From positions 62,001-126,000 of the forward strand of contig VIQV01000029.1 of assembly GCA_010206265.1 (NCBI GenBank): a DNA stretch of 64,000 nucleotides, read 5' to 3'. This stretch comes from Lachnospiraceae bacterium MD329 (lineage in GTDB: Bacteria > Bacillota > Clostridia > UBA1381). Below are positions 8,036-18,451 of the stretch, one piece after another. Each line of letters opens with the position of its first letter. Within the stretch, counting starts at the first letter, position 1. Under the pieces are notes generated by a model, which saw only the letters and a list, made by a program, of their open reading frames with translations, ran no database searches and was not told the origin of the DNA. Both the position numbers and the translations under genes were made by a program.

Positions 8036-10351
8036 TTATGGAGATTCAATATTCCCCTCACATTTCACACCGGCACCTTCATCAATAGTTGCCCCATATG
8101 TCAAAATATTTCCTGTTACAAGTATATTAATTGTATCAAACTGTACATGAATAGAATGATTACCAACATAATTATTCAAACATAAATTATTGCTTACTAT
8201 AATATTATCACCTGATATTATATCTATATCGGCTTCTGTTTTGATGTCGCGTATTGTGTTATTTTCAATTATTATTTCACTGCCGCCCTCAATAATAATG
8301 CCGTTCTGTTTTGCTTGTCTTATTATATTATTATGAATACTTATATTGCCTGAGGATATTATATTAATAGCAGCATTTTTTGAACTAAGAACAGTAAGAT
8401 CAGATATTGTAATATAACTTGAGTTTTTAACAGAAATCAAGTCATTGTCGGATTCATCATCGCTAATACTTGCTCCAAAACCCTGAATATATAAATTAGT
8501 AATTTTACAATAATTGCCTCTTTGTAATTCAATTAAAGGATAATTTTCATTGACAAGTCTATGTCTTAATTTAGTACCGCTACCCATACCTTCAATAGTA
8601 ATATTTGCTTTGTTTATAGCAATCTTAGCTGTAATATTATATATACCGTTAAGCAGTAAAATTTTGCCGCCAGTCACAGGCAATGACGCTATTGCCTGAT
8701 TGATTTCCTCTTGGTCGTCAGTACCATCGCAAAGATAATCAACGTCAGAGGCTGTATACCCTGCTGTTGATGTACCTATAACAATAGTTGCCGCTCGTCT
8801 TTTGGGTATCTCGTCAATTTTGTCTAAGGTTTCTTGTTTTAAAGTAGCAATTTGAGCTGTATTTTCATTCACCGCCTCCAAAAACGAGATGTGACTGTCA
8901 AGGTCGGATATGTTCTTTTGCTCCGCTGTGCCTATCTTTACAGTGTATGTCTTGCCCGTACTGTCTGCGTTCTCCGAACCGTAAAGCCTTTCAAAGGTAA
9001 AAATTTCTTCACTCTTGCTGCCGTAAAGATACAGCAGAATAACAAAATCGCCGTTATCGTATTCACCTTCGGGCAGCTTCTCATCTTGATTGGATAACAT
9101 TATTGTACCAAACTCTGCGTCATACTTCATATAAATATAGTTGTTGCTTATGGTGTCTATATTGAATTTATATTCAGGATACTCCCAACTGCCTGATATG
9201 TCCCTATCTTCATCAAACAGCTTTATTTTTGACGTGTCTATGATGATGTTATTGTCATCGTCAAGCTCGGGAATTTTCTTCGGCGCCATAATCGTATACT
9301 TCGCTGTATCGCCGTACAAACCAACTTTTATTTCTTCTGCTACCGCCTTGATACCTTTTGTTATTACTCTGTTTTCAACACCGTTTGCAGAAGTATCAGA
9401 CAGTTCCGTATCTAACGGATTATCATTTTTTATCTCTGCCTTAAAAGCAACACCTGGATATACCTCTATAGGAATTACATTATCATTACTATCATAATCA
9501 TAGAAGAAAACCTCTACTCCTATATCTGCTGAGACGCTTAATTCCTGTAATGTTATAGGCTTAAAGAATACAACCTCTAAATAATCCCCAAATTTCTTTA
9601 TAACCTGATATTCAGATGCAGGTATCACTTCTCCAAATTCTCTGTCAATAGGACTCATATTGTCTGTTACCCTATACAATTTAATATCGTTTATGCCACC
9701 GAGTTCTATTCCTCCGCTTGTCATTCCAAAATCTGTTTTAATCATAAGACGTTCTATAGGCTTTTGCGCGTCTGCCTTTTGGCTGACTGAGCCAAGTCCT
9801 GCAAAATAATATGTAACTTGGAAACTTTCTGTATTATAAGGTCCGCTGCGTACAATCTCATCTGTACCGCTCTGCCAATATACCCAGCCGTCTTGCTCAA
9901 ATCTTCTGCTGTTACGTCCGCAATAAAATTCTACATTGTCATCTTTATCAAAATCCCGAAAAGTGAGATTTATTGTCTGAGAATAATTTTGCAGTTCTTC
10001 AACTAAATCCTGTAAATCCTGCGATAATTTCGGCATTGTTACGTTACCGTCCTTGATATGTGACGTCTGTACAGCTGCGGGATAGATTTTAGCAGAAGAC
10101 ACAGAATATTGCGCCAGTTGTGTTTGTCCAACCGCATAATCTGCTATTTGCCCCTGTCCAATCGCTTTATCGGCAATATGTTTTTGTTTAACTGACTTGT
10201 TTGGGTGGTCGAGTTCCACCGCGGTTTTATGTTGGGTAAATTTATTCAGGTGGTCGGTAACTACCGCCTGTATTGTCCGAAAATTCTCCTCAACGATTTT
10301 CCACCAGTTGCGTAATAACGTTTTACCGTTAAAGTTAAAATTTAAGTTCAT
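8036..10351 (-). CDS. Tail receptor-binding/baseplate protein with right-handed beta-helix
   Basis: 771 residues from an ATG after GAAAGGAG. The N-terminus carries helical repeats with Q-x-x-x-A-I-G-x-x-Q-I-A units (residues about 55-105), typical of upper baseplate/fibre proteins. The centre is beta-rich. The last 220 residues form a pectate-lyase-like parallel beta-helix (TAGYTASDVDYLCDGTDDQE, then repeated xxIxIxxNxI turns such as ISIHNNIIRQ and IIIENNTIRD). Such a fold binds or cleaves surface glycans, so this is the probable host-range determinant. Confidence 0.8.
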   Translation of the reverse strand: MNLNFNFNGKTLLRNWWKIVEENFRTIQAVVTDHLNKFTQHKTAVELDHPNKSVKQKHIADKAIGQGQIADYAVGQTQLAQYSVSSAKIYPAAVQTSHIKDGNVTMPKLSQDLQDLVEELQNYSQTINLTFRDFDKDDNVEFYCGRNSRRFEQDGWVYWQSGTDEIVRSGPYNTESFQVTYYFAGLGSVSQKADAQKPIERLMIKTDFGMTSGGIELGGINDIKLYRVTDNMSPIDREFGEVIPASEYQVIKKFGDYLEVVFFKPITLQELSVSADIGVEVFFYDYDSNDNVIPIEVYPGVAFKAEIKNDNPLDTELSDTSANGVENRVITKGIKAVAEEIKVGLYGDTAKYTIMAPKKIPELDDDNNIIIDTSKIKLFDEDRDISGSWEYPEYKFNIDTISNNYIYMKYDAEFGTIMLSNQDEKLPEGEYDNGDFVILLYLYGSKSEEIFTFERLYGSENADSTGKTYTVKIGTAEQKNISDLDSHISFLEAVNENTAQIATLKQETLDKIDEIPKRRAATIVIGTSTAGYTASDVDYLCDGTDDQEEINQAIASLPVTGGKILLLNGIYNITAKIAINKANITIEGMGSGTKLRHRLVNENYPLIELQRGNYCKITNLYIQGFGASISDDESDNDLISVKNSSYITISDLTVLSSKNAAINIISSGNISIHNNIIRQAKQNGIIIEGGSEIIIENNTIRDIKTEADIDIISGDNIIVSNNLCLNNYVGNHSIHVQFDTINILVTGNILTYGATIDEGAGVKCEGNIESP

Positions 10352-10476
10352 TTTGTACTCCTTTCTGAAACTTTTATTAAAAAAATCACGTTATATGATA
10401 TGTTTGATTTTCACGTAAAATCCTGTATATATGCCGTTTTTGTAGTTTCTTGTAAATTTTTGTAACACTTTTACTC

Positions 10477-10505
10477 TTGCATTATTCTCCCATTTACTAT
10501 ATAAT
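10477..10505 (+). promoter_or_regulatory. Promoter for the prophage surface-protein gene
   Basis: TTGCAT at 10477, 17-base spacer, TATAAT at 10500. It points against the late operon and serves the gene at 10539, which suggests expression in the lysogen. Confidence 0.7.
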
Positions 10506-10538
10506 TATATTACAAAATAAATTTAGGAGGTTTTACCA

Positions 10539-11144
10539 ATGAAAAAACTAAAATCCACAACACTCGGTATCCTAATCGGAGCCGTAACAACACTATCCAT
10601 TACCGCATTAGCGGACTATATTGTTGCGCCAAATTCATTCCCTGTCAAGGTCAACGGTCAGACCGTACAGGTAGAGGGCTACAACATAAACGATTCGACC
10701 TACTTCAAACTCAGAGATGTAGCAGACGCTGTCGGTGGCTTTGAGGTTGGTTTCAAGGATAACACCATTATCGTTAGTACGCTACAAAAACCAACACAGA
10801 CACCAACACCATTAGATGAACCCATCAATGGTCCATTTGCCATCAAAAGTCCATATGGTGCTACACGGGTTGGTGCTACAACTGACGGACTACCCATATA
10901 TGATTATTATCAAAATTTAGTTGTATTGTGTAAAGATTTATCTGAAAAATATCCAGACTATGAAGCTTGTATGTATTCTGAACCCAGTTCTGATAGGACT
11001 GATTTAAAACTAGGTATAAAATCTAACAAAACAGATTCCATTGTAGTAAAAAATCTTACTTTTAATGCAGATACAGGTCCTATACTATCATTCATATATC
11101 TTTCAGAATATTATTCAATGGTCTTACCTATACTGCAAGATTAA
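10539..11144 (+). CDS. Secreted protein with copper-amine-oxidase N-domain-like stalk (phage moron 1)
   Basis: 201 residues after AGGAGG. A signal peptide (MKKLKSTTLGILIGAVTTL, cleavage near ALADYI) precedes a domain with FPVKVNGQTVQVEGYNIND and TYFKLRDVADAVG, the pattern of the copper amine oxidase N-terminal-like domain found in cell-surface proteins of Clostridia. A Thr/Pro linker and a C-terminal domain I do not recognise follow. The gene is inverted relative to the tail genes and has its own promoter and terminator, the mark of a moron. A paralogue lies at 39596-40264. Confidence 0.8.
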   Translation: MKKLKSTTLGILIGAVTTLSITALADYIVAPNSFPVKVNGQTVQVEGYNINDSTYFKLRDVADAVGGFEVGFKDNTIIVSTLQKPTQTPTPLDEPINGPFAIKSPYGATRVGATTDGLPIYDYYQNLVVLCKDLSEKYPDYEACMYSEPSSDRTDLKLGIKSNKTDSIVVKNLTFNADTGPILSFIYLSEYYSMVLPILQD

Positions 11145-11153
11145 TTCAAATTA

Positions 11154-11184
11154 AAGAGAGGTTTTATACCTCTCTTAATTTTTT
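11154..11184 (+). terminator. Terminator of moron 1
   Basis: AAGAGAGG and CCTCTCTT stem with a 7-base loop, then a T tract. It also lies at the 3' end of the convergent tail gene. Confidence 0.8.
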
Positions 11185-11191
11185 ATAAGGA

Positions 11192-12868
11192 TTAGAAACT
11201 TTTACGTAATTCTTCTATTTTTTTATTAAATTCCTCTTTAATATTTTCAAAATCTACCTCTGTCAACACTCTTTTACCTTTAATCCTCACAAGGTCACCG
11301 TCAAGATTTATTCCCGCTATTGCCGAAATACTGATACTATTTCCTCTATTAACCGTTTTAATTGTTGCTCCGCCGCTAAGCATTATACCGCTTTCATCAC
11401 TCCATTCATAATATGGTATTTCTTCATTAGCCGAAACGCGCAGGAAACCAACTTTCAAATATTGTCCAACAACTACGTCTTTTATTACCTGTATGTCTGT
11501 ATCTGATTCAATACTTCCACCACGAATAGTACCGCTGAAAATGCCATTACCATATTCGTCAAAATGTATAACAGGATTGCCGTCCTCGTCATACAGATTA
11601 AACACAAATTCATTGTTCAGGTTACCCATATCAATGCGTCGTCTGTTTCTATCGTCGTTGATATATAGCAAATCACCGTCAAGCAGTAGTTTTTCATTCT
11701 CTGATTTAACAGGGTTACGGTTGGAGTTAACAACTCCCTGTATCTTGCGTGTGGCAATACTCTTGTTTGTGGTCTGTGCGTTTTCAAGTTCGCGTTTTGT
11801 ATGCCTGAGTTGATACAGAGTAAAAAACAAATCCCTTCGCATATGCCCTATTGATATAAGCGTTTCTGTAGGCTCAAATGGGTGCCACGTACCCTCTATA
11901 ACGCGTTCGGCATATTCGTTGCCGTCTGCGTCATAAACGTGCACCGTGTCGCCAAGCTCCACCTTTTCTATATCTCCATATTCCTCAAGCTTACTAAGGT
12001 CTATAAGCTTGCCTGTAATCGTAATTTTAGGAATGTCAATACGTTCTTCATTCTTAGGGTCAAATTCCCACTTAGCATTTGCAAGAATTTTTGAAGGTAC
12101 AGTATAATCGCTGTAGTCCTTAAAGCCCTCATATAAGCCGTATAAGTTCTTGTTAGGACTGTCTATGTACTGCTTACCGCCGTTAACACTGCCTATGTGC
12201 ATATCATCACTGCCGAAAGGATATAAACGGGTTATAATATTTTCTGTGTCACGCTCAATACTGATATTTTGCATATTCTTTTCAAGTGAGAGCCTTACGC
12301 CCCTGTCACTGCCTATGCGTTCTACCAAGGCGAATTTCATACCGTTTGAATATATTTCACCTCTTCCGCAATTTTCAATTACGGAATGAAGAAAATCCCA
12401 AAGGCTTGTTTTATCGGTTGAAAAGAAATCAATCAAAAATTCATCATTTCCAACCCACTTCATATCAAGAGCGGCAAGCTCCGCGTCCGTATAAAGTGAA
12501 AACTTTGCAGCTGTTTCAAGAGCTTTCTTTATGACAACAGATGTTTTCTTCCCTATCATATCGGGGACATTCGGTAAAAATGTATGCTTTGCCCTCCGTG
12601 AAAACATATCCTCCGCAACAACGTGAATAATATCTCTTCCGTCCATTATGCGCTTAATTCGTATTATCTCATATATCCGCCCCGTACAGCTTACAAGCAT
12701 ATTTTCTTGTATAAGACGTGCTTTTTCGTCCATAGGATAGTCAAATTCCAAGCAGGCTACATCATTGATTTTCCTTTGTTCAGACACATTGACTGCACTG
12801 TTAAGTATTTCTCCTGTTTCATAATTTGTTTCTTCTCGTCCGTGTAATCTTAATACTTCATTGTTCAT
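11192..12868 (-). CDS. Phage tail protein, endopeptidase-tail (Tal-like) family
   Basis: 558 residues from an ATG after GAGGTG. The N-terminal 370 residues follow the Prophage_tail/gp18-like fold (EQRKINDVACLEFDYPMD, YEIIRIKR..IIHVVAED, ITRLYPFGSDD, VELGDTVHVYD). A C-terminal part (IDMGNLNNEFVFNLYDEDGN) resembles collar or fibre-attachment repeats. In siphophages this protein closes the tail tip and sits between the distal tail protein and the receptor-binding protein, as here. Confidence 0.8.
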   Translation of the reverse strand: MNNEVLRLHGREETNYETGEILNSAVNVSEQRKINDVACLEFDYPMDEKARLIQENMLVSCTGRIYEIIRIKRIMDGRDIIHVVAEDMFSRRAKHTFLPNVPDMIGKKTSVVIKKALETAAKFSLYTDAELAALDMKWVGNDEFLIDFFSTDKTSLWDFLHSVIENCGRGEIYSNGMKFALVERIGSDRGVRLSLEKNMQNISIERDTENIITRLYPFGSDDMHIGSVNGGKQYIDSPNKNLYGLYEGFKDYSDYTVPSKILANAKWEFDPKNEERIDIPKITITGKLIDLSKLEEYGDIEKVELGDTVHVYDADGNEYAERVIEGTWHPFEPTETLISIGHMRRDLFFTLYQLRHTKRELENAQTTNKSIATRKIQGVVNSNRNPVKSENEKLLLDGDLLYINDDRNRRRIDMGNLNNEFVFNLYDEDGNPVIHFDEYGNGIFSGTIRGGSIESDTDIQVIKDVVVGQYLKVGFLRVSANEEIPYYEWSDESGIMLSGGATIKTVNRGNSISISAIAGINLDGDLVRIKGKRVLTEVDFENIKEEFNKKIEELRKSF

Positions 12869-13685
12869 TCCAGTTCACCTCATTAAAATCTGCATCGTGT
12901 AAATACTTCGGTTTGTATGATATTTTCACTATCGCAGTTTTGGACACAGTCAAAATATTTTCACCCATCGCAAGCTCAAAAAATGTACCTGATACATTTT
13001 TCATCAGACTTACATCTTCATATGTAACTGTTTGATGCTCACAGTCCACCGTGCAATTACCCGGTATTGTCATTGTATGACCATTGCAGGAAATCGTTAA
13101 TGCTCCGGTTGCTCCTGATACTGTTATTATAGGTCTTACGGGAGTTTCTCCTATATTCATAACGGTATGGCTGCAATTTCCCGTACCCTCAAACGTAAAA
13201 TATGCCTGCATATCCAGCGGCATATCATCATCAAGATATATTTCATCATCAAGACACGGTCCGTCTGCTACATCAAATATAAGATTTGAAAACGGCTTAA
13301 CCTTAAAAACCACCGATAATACAGCATTTTTACCGTGTTCGGGCTTATACTCTATTGTATCAATAATGTGAGCATACCATTTTACCAGCGGCGTATCGTC
13401 AAATATCAATTCACCTTTTCCCATAAGCCAAGCTGACAGCTTGGAAAGTTTCTTTTGCAAGTCTGTCAAATTATCCGCTGTCACCTTTAAATCCATTTGA
13501 AAAGTACGGTTTTTATAAAATTCCCTGCTGTATATATTAGCCTCTGAAAAGTCATATTCTCCGTCCATAATCGGAGTTTCATATGTTTGTGATTTTGTTT
13601 CGGGACGAATAGGACGTGACTGCGTCTGAGCAGTCACGCCGAATTCTCTTGTATGCCTGTTTTTAAATTTAAAACCAGCTCTCAT
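12858..13685 (-). CDS. Distal tail protein (Dit-like)
   Basis: 275 residues, ATG after GGGAGG. It begins MRAGFKFKNRHTREFGV and carries the Sipho_tail pattern (IMDGEYDFSEANIYSREFYKNR region, WLMGKGELIFDDTPLVKWYA). Dit hexamers form the hub joining tail tube and tip proteins. It overlaps the upstream tape-measure stop by 4 bases and the downstream Tal-like gene by 11 bases. Confidence 0.88.
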   Translation of the reverse strand: MRAGFKFKNRHTREFGVTAQTQSRPIRPETKSQTYETPIMDGEYDFSEANIYSREFYKNRTFQMDLKVTADNLTDLQKKLSKLSAWLMGKGELIFDDTPLVKWYAHIIDTIEYKPEHGKNAVLSVVFKVKPFSNLIFDVADGPCLDDEIYLDDDMPLDMQAYFTFEGTGNCSHTVMNIGETPVRPIITVSGATGALTISCNGHTMTIPGNCTVDCEHQTVTYEDVSLMKNVSGTFFELAMGENILTVSKTAIVKISYKPKYLHDADFNEVNWNEQ

Positions 13686-16600
13686 AAATTTATACCTCCC
13701 ATATAGTTTGCCGCAAATTCAGAAAGCGGCATAGCACTTAGGTTTACAACTCTGTTATCCGCATAAGTTGTTGACGGAGCTTCCACCTTAAAGCCCTTAA
13801 ATGCCGAAAGTAATTCACCGAGCAGGCTTTCAATGTTTGCGCCCGAATTCGATATGCTTGTACTGATACTGTCAACATAATCCGATATATCCATATCAGT
13901 TGCACGAAGTTCATTAAGAAGGGTTTTCTTGTTTTCCTCCAGTGTTTTATAGTCTGCCTCCAAACCTTCAAGAGTAGCATTATTTCTTACCTGTAAATTA
14001 TAAAGCTCTTCATCACGCTGTAACTGTTTCATTTGTTCCTGAAGTTCTTTATACTTTTGCTGTCCGCGGTCTGTGACAGCCCCTGAATAAATATCAAGCT
14101 GTGCTTGTACCTCCGACATATCTGTCTTTCGGTCGGCTACCGCCCAGCTGTCCTGCAAAGCCTGTTCTTCTTTTTGGAATTGCTCGCGCATTTCTGATAT
14201 GTAGTCCTGTTGTTTCTGCAATAGGTCATCAACATATCCCTCCTGCGCCTTGTACAAATCCATACTGTAACGGGTGGTATCATCAATGTATTCTTCAAAG
14301 CTTATTGTTCCTGCCGCATACATTTCCTTTACACGGTCAATCTTACGCTTTAGAAAAGCCTCCTCACTATCTCCGTACTTATCCCAATCGCCGTATGTCG
14401 AGCGCATCTCCTGCCAAGCGTCAGCGTCCTTTTTCCACGCGCTGTATTCGTCGGCGTTCTTTTCGGCAACAGCGTCAAACCGTTTTTCTTCAAGAGCCTG
14501 TTTTTCTTCAATGTATTTTTGATGGTTTACAGCGTCCTCTGCATAAAATTTCTCCAGACGTTCCTGCTCTCGGTCAATACCTGCAATGTATTCATCTATG
14601 GACATATTATGATATTTCCTCTGATGCTCAAGCCACCCATCAGAATATTTTTTCATATCATCATATAGCGTTTCACCGGCAGAAGAAACATTATTTACAT
14701 AATCATCCCACGTCTGGCGCCCTGCTTGTAAGTCCGCCATATTTCGGTCCTTAACCCTTGCAAGCGCTGATAATGGGCTGTCGCCTGTATCTTCCCAATC
14801 ATTCAGCGCACTGCGTTCGGACAGATAAGCTTTGGATTGGTCATTAAGCTCTTTTGTGATTTTCTGCTGTAAAGAAAATACCTGTTCTTCAATGTCCCAG
14901 ATGTCTTTTTCGTTTTCCTTGTATTTTTCCTGAAATTCAAGCCATTTTTGCAGCTCCTGTTCTGTGGTAACAGAATGTGTTTTCGTATAATGCGTCCAGT
15001 TGTCCTTTGCGGACGTAAACGCGTCAGAATTGTTTTTACCGCTTGCATAGCGCGGTATACCAAGCCCCGACATAATAGCTTTTGTCTGCTCTGACGTATA
15101 TACCTTCGCACCTCTTGACAACGGTAATACAACGTCCCTGCCCTCGGGAATAAATGCGCGCCCTCTGTCTATTATAAGTTCACGAGGGTCGGCGTGTCCG
15201 TCGTCATTTACAAGCGCAAGTCCGCCCGAAAAATTCTGTGTCCCGCGCGCATTAGGTTTAACATTTGTTTTGACATTTAGCGTTATCGTCTGATTGTTAA
15301 GACCGTTTATGACCTGTTGTGCGGGGTCAGGATTGCCCCCGATAGATACTTCAACTTTTTCCTTATTTAAGTCTGTTATAGTTGCTTTTGCAGGGTCGGC
15401 ATTAGCCGTGACATTTATATTGACGTTTTTTTCACCCTGTTCACTAAGATTTGCTACTACGTTACCTGCTTTATCAAGAGCCTCTACATCACCTGTTTCT
15501 GCATTAACCTTGATTTCAACTGCACCTATACCCTGTAAAAATGCAATCTGCTCTCCTGTCTTATCAAGCATTTCAACATTTCCATCTGCATCTACTCTGA
15601 TAACAGTTCTGTCCGCACGCTGAAGCTCCTGTATCTGCCCTGTTGCATTATCAACAACAGACATATCACCGCTTGCGGATATGCTGATATGTGTGTCAAG
15701 TGGAATTTCACCTACCGACTGTGCAAGCTCGGTAGCCTGCTTCGCGACATTTTCAAGCTCACCCTTTGCCGCCGCCTCCTCAATGCTGTGAAATCCCTGA
15801 CGGATAAGAGCCGCGCCTGTATATGTTTCTTCTGCCGACGCGCTAAACTCTTTCATTGAACGTACATAATCATTTGCGAAATTGTTAAGCGCGTCGCCGC
15901 CCTGTTTGTAAATCTTATCTACGCTCTCCTGTCCTGATTTTGCAAGCGCTAACTTCTTTGCATATTCGTCCATGCTTATGAGGTTATCATCTACAAGGCT
16001 TTTTATTCCTCGGATATAGTTCCCCAAGTCCTTGTCAGACGCTCCCGCTTTTGCAGCCGCCTCAAAATCATCAACAATTGTATCTGCGTATTGTGAAGCA
16101 GCGTCTTTATATGCCTTAACTTGTTCATCAAGTCCTTCATACTCTCCCTTTAGCTTATCAACATTTAGCATGTCCAGCCGCCTTTGAAGCTCTGCCAATG
16201 CCGCCTCTCCTGACTGCGAATTATCCAAACCCATAAATAATTGTTCAGACCAATTTTCTCCTAATTTCTGAGGAATATCTGTTTCAGATAAAATATTTTT
16301 TATGTTTTCCCGAAAGGCATTTCTTTCCTCTGGAGTTGCGCTGGCTTTTATACGGTCAAATGCGTTTTGTTCGTTATAAATCTTTCTCTGCGCTTCCTCA
16401 TATTGTTCTGCCGCCGCTGCGGCTTCCTCGTATTCTTTTTTTGCCTTCGGAAGTCTTTCGTTTACTGCTTTGTTATAGGCAAAACGCCCCTCGTCAAGTT
16501 GGGTTTTCATTTCATGCTGATTTTGCTGATATGTCAGTTTTCGCAGTCCTTCCGCTTTTTCAAGGGCTTCATCAATACCTCCGCTGTCTACATCTATTTG

Positions 16601-18187
16601 ATATTTGTCCTTTAGTAACTGTACAATCTCGTCAATCCGCGCCTTAGCCTTTTCAAGAGCTTCACCTTCTAAAGCATTACTGTTGATTTTCCCAGTAAGG
16701 TCATTATACTCCAAACGTAACTCGTTGAGTTCTTTCCACTGCCGTCCGCTACTTCTCATTGCCTGAGCCTGCTCATTTAAACCATCGGCAAATTTATAAT
16801 TGATTTCGTACCACTTATCATAAGCAACCTTGCCTGCAACTGCAGCTGCGGCAATACCTGCTATTCCCGTCGCGGCTATCCCAGCCACTGGACCCAATGA
16901 CGCAATCGTGCCTACAACACCCGCCACCTTAGTTCCAAATGTAATCACCTTATCACCGACGGCAAGCCCTGCTCCAACCTTTGTTATAAGCAGACCTGTA
17001 TTAATAACCGCTTTGCGTTCCTCGTCGGACATCGAAGACAGCTTAGTTGACACCTTGTCGACAACATCCGCAAAATCAGCTATTATAGGCGCGGCGCTTT
17101 CTCCAAAGTTCTGAGCCGCTACCTGCATTTTAACCTTTGCCTGTTCAAGGGTAAAGCCTGTTTTTGCTATACCCTCAGTCTGTACCTCAAATGCCTTTGT
17201 AGCCGCGCCTGACGCATTTTTCATTTTTTCAAGCTTTTCAGCGAATACGTCTGACTGCGCGCCCGTCAAAGCCATAACTGCAGGCATTGCGCGGACATTA
17301 TTAAACAGTCCGAGCATTTGTTCTTCACTGCCGTTTGTAGCCGATTTTAACGCTTTAAGCGTTTCCGCAAAACCAAGCGTTTTTATCATTGTAAAGCCAG
17401 ACGAATAACCGAGCTTTGATATTGCCGCCTGCATATTCTCTGACGGCTTAAGCAGCGCGGTATATATCGCCTTCATCTGCGTCTGTACTTCCGCAGCGTC
17501 ACCCGTAACACCCGTAAGCGTTGCATAAGCACCGAATAATTCTTCCTGTGATACGCCAAGCTCTTTACTGAGCGACGTTACCTGCTGCATATTCTGTGCC
17601 AGCTCCGGGAATGTCGTCTGACCCAGTTCTACTGTCTTAAATGCAAGGTCTGCAACTTGCTGTGTCGCTCCGGCAGAGGTATCGCCATATGCTTTTGTCA
17701 CTGCTGACGTAAGCGCGATACTGTCTGCTGTCGTCGCAAGTCCTGCTGTCGCGGCTTTTGCGTTAATCTCGACTTTTTCCATCGTGTCGGGAGCGTCCCC
17801 GAATGCCGAAATTACCTGATATGTACCCTCGGAAATATCACTTGTGCTTTTACCTGTAGCTACGGCAACATCTTGTATCTGTCCCTTAAATTCCTGTAAA
17901 CGCTCTGTCGGTACGGACAGTGTTCCGATATTGGCAAGCTCTTTATTAAGCTGTCCTGCCGCCTTCGCAGACGCGACCAGTCCTGCCACCGTAGCAACCC
18001 CGAACGTTTTCGTAATTGTACGTCCGACACTGCCTGCAAGATTGCCTGTCGCGGCAACCTTATTCATTAAAGACGCGTTTTTATCCGCAAGCGTTGTAAC
18101 CGTTGACGCAACACCGTTCAGAACTCCGACAGCCTGCGAACCGTCTGCCGTTATCCTAACCAGTAAGCTTGCCACTTCATCTGCCAT
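13682..18187 (-). CDS. Tail tape measure protein
   Basis: 1501 residues, ATG after AGGAGG. The N-terminal 400 residues show the TP901-type tape-measure core (GTLSVPTERLQEFKGQIQDV, AEVQTQMKAIYTALLKPSEN, MPAVMALTGAQSDVFAEKLE), followed by hydrophobic alanine/glycine helices around residues 400-460, a repeat-like beta segment (IRVDADGNVEMLDKTGEQI and VNAETGDVEALDKAGNVV), and long coiled coils at the C-terminus. It sets tail length and is ejected with the DNA. The duplicated VDADGN/VNAETGD units are an odd internal repeat. Confidence 0.93.
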   Translation of the reverse strand: MADEVASLLVRITADGSQAVGVLNGVASTVTTLADKNASLMNKVAATGNLAGSVGRTITKTFGVATVAGLVASAKAAGQLNKELANIGTLSVPTERLQEFKGQIQDVAVATGKSTSDISEGTYQVISAFGDAPDTMEKVEINAKAATAGLATTADSIALTSAVTKAYGDTSAGATQQVADLAFKTVELGQTTFPELAQNMQQVTSLSKELGVSQEELFGAYATLTGVTGDAAEVQTQMKAIYTALLKPSENMQAAISKLGYSSGFTMIKTLGFAETLKALKSATNGSEEQMLGLFNNVRAMPAVMALTGAQSDVFAEKLEKMKNASGAATKAFEVQTEGIAKTGFTLEQAKVKMQVAAQNFGESAAPIIADFADVVDKVSTKLSSMSDEERKAVINTGLLITKVGAGLAVGDKVITFGTKVAGVVGTIASLGPVAGIAATGIAGIAAAAVAGKVAYDKWYEINYKFADGLNEQAQAMRSSGRQWKELNELRLEYNDLTGKINSNALEGEALEKAKARIDEIVQLLKDKYQIDVDSGGIDEALEKAEGLRKLTYQQNQHEMKTQLDEGRFAYNKAVNERLPKAKKEYEEAAAAAEQYEEAQRKIYNEQNAFDRIKASATPEERNAFRENIKNILSETDIPQKLGENWSEQLFMGLDNSQSGEAALAELQRRLDMLNVDKLKGEYEGLDEQVKAYKDAASQYADTIVDDFEAAAKAGASDKDLGNYIRGIKSLVDDNLISMDEYAKKLALAKSGQESVDKIYKQGGDALNNFANDYVRSMKEFSASAEETYTGAALIRQGFHSIEEAAAKGELENVAKQATELAQSVGEIPLDTHISISASGDMSVVDNATGQIQELQRADRTVIRVDADGNVEMLDKTGEQIAFLQGIGAVEIKVNAETGDVEALDKAGNVVANLSEQGEKNVNINVTANADPAKATITDLNKEKVEVSIGGNPDPAQQVINGLNNQTITLNVKTNVKPNARGTQNFSGGLALVNDDGHADPRELIIDRGRAFIPEGRDVVLPLSRGAKVYTSEQTKAIMSGLGIPRYASGKNNSDAFTSAKDNWTHYTKTHSVTTEQELQKWLEFQEKYKENEKDIWDIEEQVFSLQQKITKELNDQSKAYLSERSALNDWEDTGDSPLSALARVKDRNMADLQAGRQTWDDYVNNVSSAGETLYDDMKKYSDGWLEHQRKYHNMSIDEYIAGIDREQERLEKFYAEDAVNHQKYIEEKQALEEKRFDAVAEKNADEYSAWKKDADAWQEMRSTYGDWDKYGDSEEAFLKRKIDRVKEMYAAGTISFEEYIDDTTRYSMDLYKAQEGYVDDLLQKQQDYISEMREQFQKEEQALQDSWAVADRKTDMSEVQAQLDIYSGAVTDRGQQKYKELQEQMKQLQRDEELYNLQVRNNATLEGLEADYKTLEENKKTLLNELRATDMDISDYVDSISTSISNSGANIESLLGELLSAFKGFKVEAPSTTYADNRVVNLSAMPLSEFAANYMGGINL

Positions 18188-18199
18188 AAAAACACCTCC

Positions 18200-18451
18200 T
18201 TATAATCCGTAAAACATATGTAAGTACGGGTCATTACCCGTATATTCCTCTTGTTTTTCCTCCGCAAGACTGTCCAGTAAATCTAACAGTCTTTTCGGAT
18301 TTTGTTTCGCTACTGTGTCAGGCATAATACCTTTTGAGCGGAAAAGAACCGCATATAAATCCCTTAACTTTCCGCCTCCCGTGCTGCTGCCTGACTTTAC
18401 GCGTTTTTTGATGTTATTGCGTCCATATACATACGCCACAGCGTAAGACAT
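18200..18451 (-). CDS. Tail assembly chaperone, downstream (T) part reached by frameshift
   Basis: This frame overlaps the end of the upstream chaperone gene by 55 bases and continues to 18200. It has an ATG at 18451 but a poor ribosome binding site. It is entered in phase by a -1 slip at AAAAAAC (18403-18409). The product would be a G-T fusion of about 155 residues whose C-terminal domain (LRDLYAVLFRSKGIMPDTV) interacts with the tape measure encoded next. Confidence 0.75.
   Translation of the reverse strand: MSYAVAYVYGRNNIKKRVKSGSSTGGGKLRDLYAVLFRSKGIMPDTVAKQNPKRLLDLLDSLAEEKQEEYTGNDPYLHMFYGL

Noticed and set aside
14101-14754. Long plus-strand frame of 217 residues within the tape measure gene
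   Set aside because: It is antisense to a clear tape-measure gene, has no ribosome binding site and a low-complexity composition expected of a mirror frame.
15294-15623. Plus-strand 109-residue frame antisense to the tape measure
   Set aside because: Mirror of the repeated VDADGN/VNAETGD units; no independent signals.
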